From Chloroflexota bacterium (GTDB lineage Bacteria; Chloroflexota; UBA11872; VXOZ01): 5,579 nucleotides of DNA. The position numbers and the translations under genes are program-made. The stretch covers positions 14,177 to 19,755 of the forward strand of contig VXOZ01000246.1 of assembly GCA_009839775.1 (NCBI GenBank), given 5' to 3'. Below are positions 5,286 through 5,579 of this stretch, piece by piece; positions within the stretch are counted from its first letter, which is position 1; the number at the start of each line of letters is the position of its first letter. A model generated the notes under the pieces. It saw only the letters and a list, made by a program, of their open reading frames with translations. It did no database searches and was not told the DNA's origin.

Positions 5286-5507
5286 GAGAATAGCGTTTCG
5301 TAGTCAAGTAAATGAATGGCGCAGACTAGCCAGCACCCAATCGCCGCCGCGTGGCGAAAGCTGCATAGTACAATGGTAGCAAAGGATCTCTCAGGCCACT
5401 CCAATTGTTCAGAATGGAAGCCTGGGCACGAGATGACTATTCTGCGTATTGGTGGTCTTACTTCCCTTTCCTTGAGTAGACCAGCAAAAACCCATGCCGC
5501 AGCGAGA
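5286..5507. other. Intergenic DNA upstream of the glycosyltransferase, nothing convincing
   Basis: I see no gene with a ribosome binding site or recognisable protein here. The minus-strand stretch before the glycosyltransferase start holds TTGACT and TATTCT, but only 9 bases apart, so they do not form a normal promoter. On the plus strand TACAAT (5369-5374) resembles a -10 but has no -35. The region is less GC-rich than the genes. Confidence 0.55.
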
Positions 5508-5510
5508 ATA

Positions 5511-5579
5511 TCCCCTCTCCCACTGGGAGAGAAACTGTCTTGGCTGTCAAGGGGTGGCCGGTTGCCAGGGTGAGTTTGT
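5511..5579 (+). repeat. CCCTCTCCCA/GGGAGAG-type dispersed palindromic repeat, cut by the window edge
   Basis: CTCTCCC (5515-5521) and GGGAGAG (5525-5531) form a perfect 7-bp stem with loop ACT. CCAGGGTGAG follows at 5565-5574. This is the layout of a short repeat common between genes of many environmental bacteria, where the stem and the AGGGTGAG tail normally lie close together. Here they are about 33 bases apart. The right end lies outside the window. Confidence 0.5.

Noticed and set aside
5316..5573. An 85-codon plus-strand frame at the right edge
   Set aside because: It has no ribosome binding site, and its C-terminal third translates the CCCTCTCCC-type repeat ('ISPLPLGEK'), a common artefact of that element.

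Overview
The window is GC-rich, densely coding bacterial DNA with four complete protein genes. The organism is probably an uncultured environmental bacterium. A Chloroflexota-like or similar host is a guess, based on a Tat-exported sugar-binding lipoprotein, an MGT-type glycosyltransferase and intergenic repeats of the 'TTCGACAGGCTCAG' and 'CCCTCTCCCA..GGGAGAG' kinds. No rRNA, tRNA or marker gene fixes the taxonomy.

Left block, 7-2739, minus strand. A DUF6807/'PmoA'-family protein (1576-2739) is followed by a family 1 extracellular solute-binding lipoprotein of a carbohydrate ABC transporter (7-1419). They are 150 bp apart. That gap holds a plausible promoter, two inverted repeats and a 20-bp-spaced direct repeat. 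A TTGCG..C.CAA palindrome lies upstream of both genes, which suggests one regulator (LacI-like by appearance) controls both. The transporter's permease genes would be expected just beyond the left edge. The block looks like a carbohydrate uptake and utilisation locus.

Middle, 2740-3153, is 414 bp without a gene. Next to the DUF6807 gene it carries that gene's 5' leader and -10 region. The rest is a mosaic of short palindromic repeats: two touching hairpins, two inverted copies of a TTCGAC-type element, a 30-base tandem-structured interruption in one copy, and 10-bp direct repeats around that copy.

Right block, 3154-5285. An atypical NodB-like polysaccharide deacetylase (3154-3966, plus strand) converges on an MGT-type GT1 glycosyltransferase (3981-5285, minus strand), with only 14 bp between the stop codons. 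Both proteins lack signal peptides and should be cytoplasmic. They may both act on glycans or glycosylated small molecules, but convergent orientation means they are not an operon.

Right edge, 5286-5579, has no supportable gene and ends in a second class of dispersed repeat, cut by the window edge.

I found no complete new system. The most interesting points are the deacetylase with altered metal-site and third motifs, the shared candidate operator, and the structured repeat mosaic.
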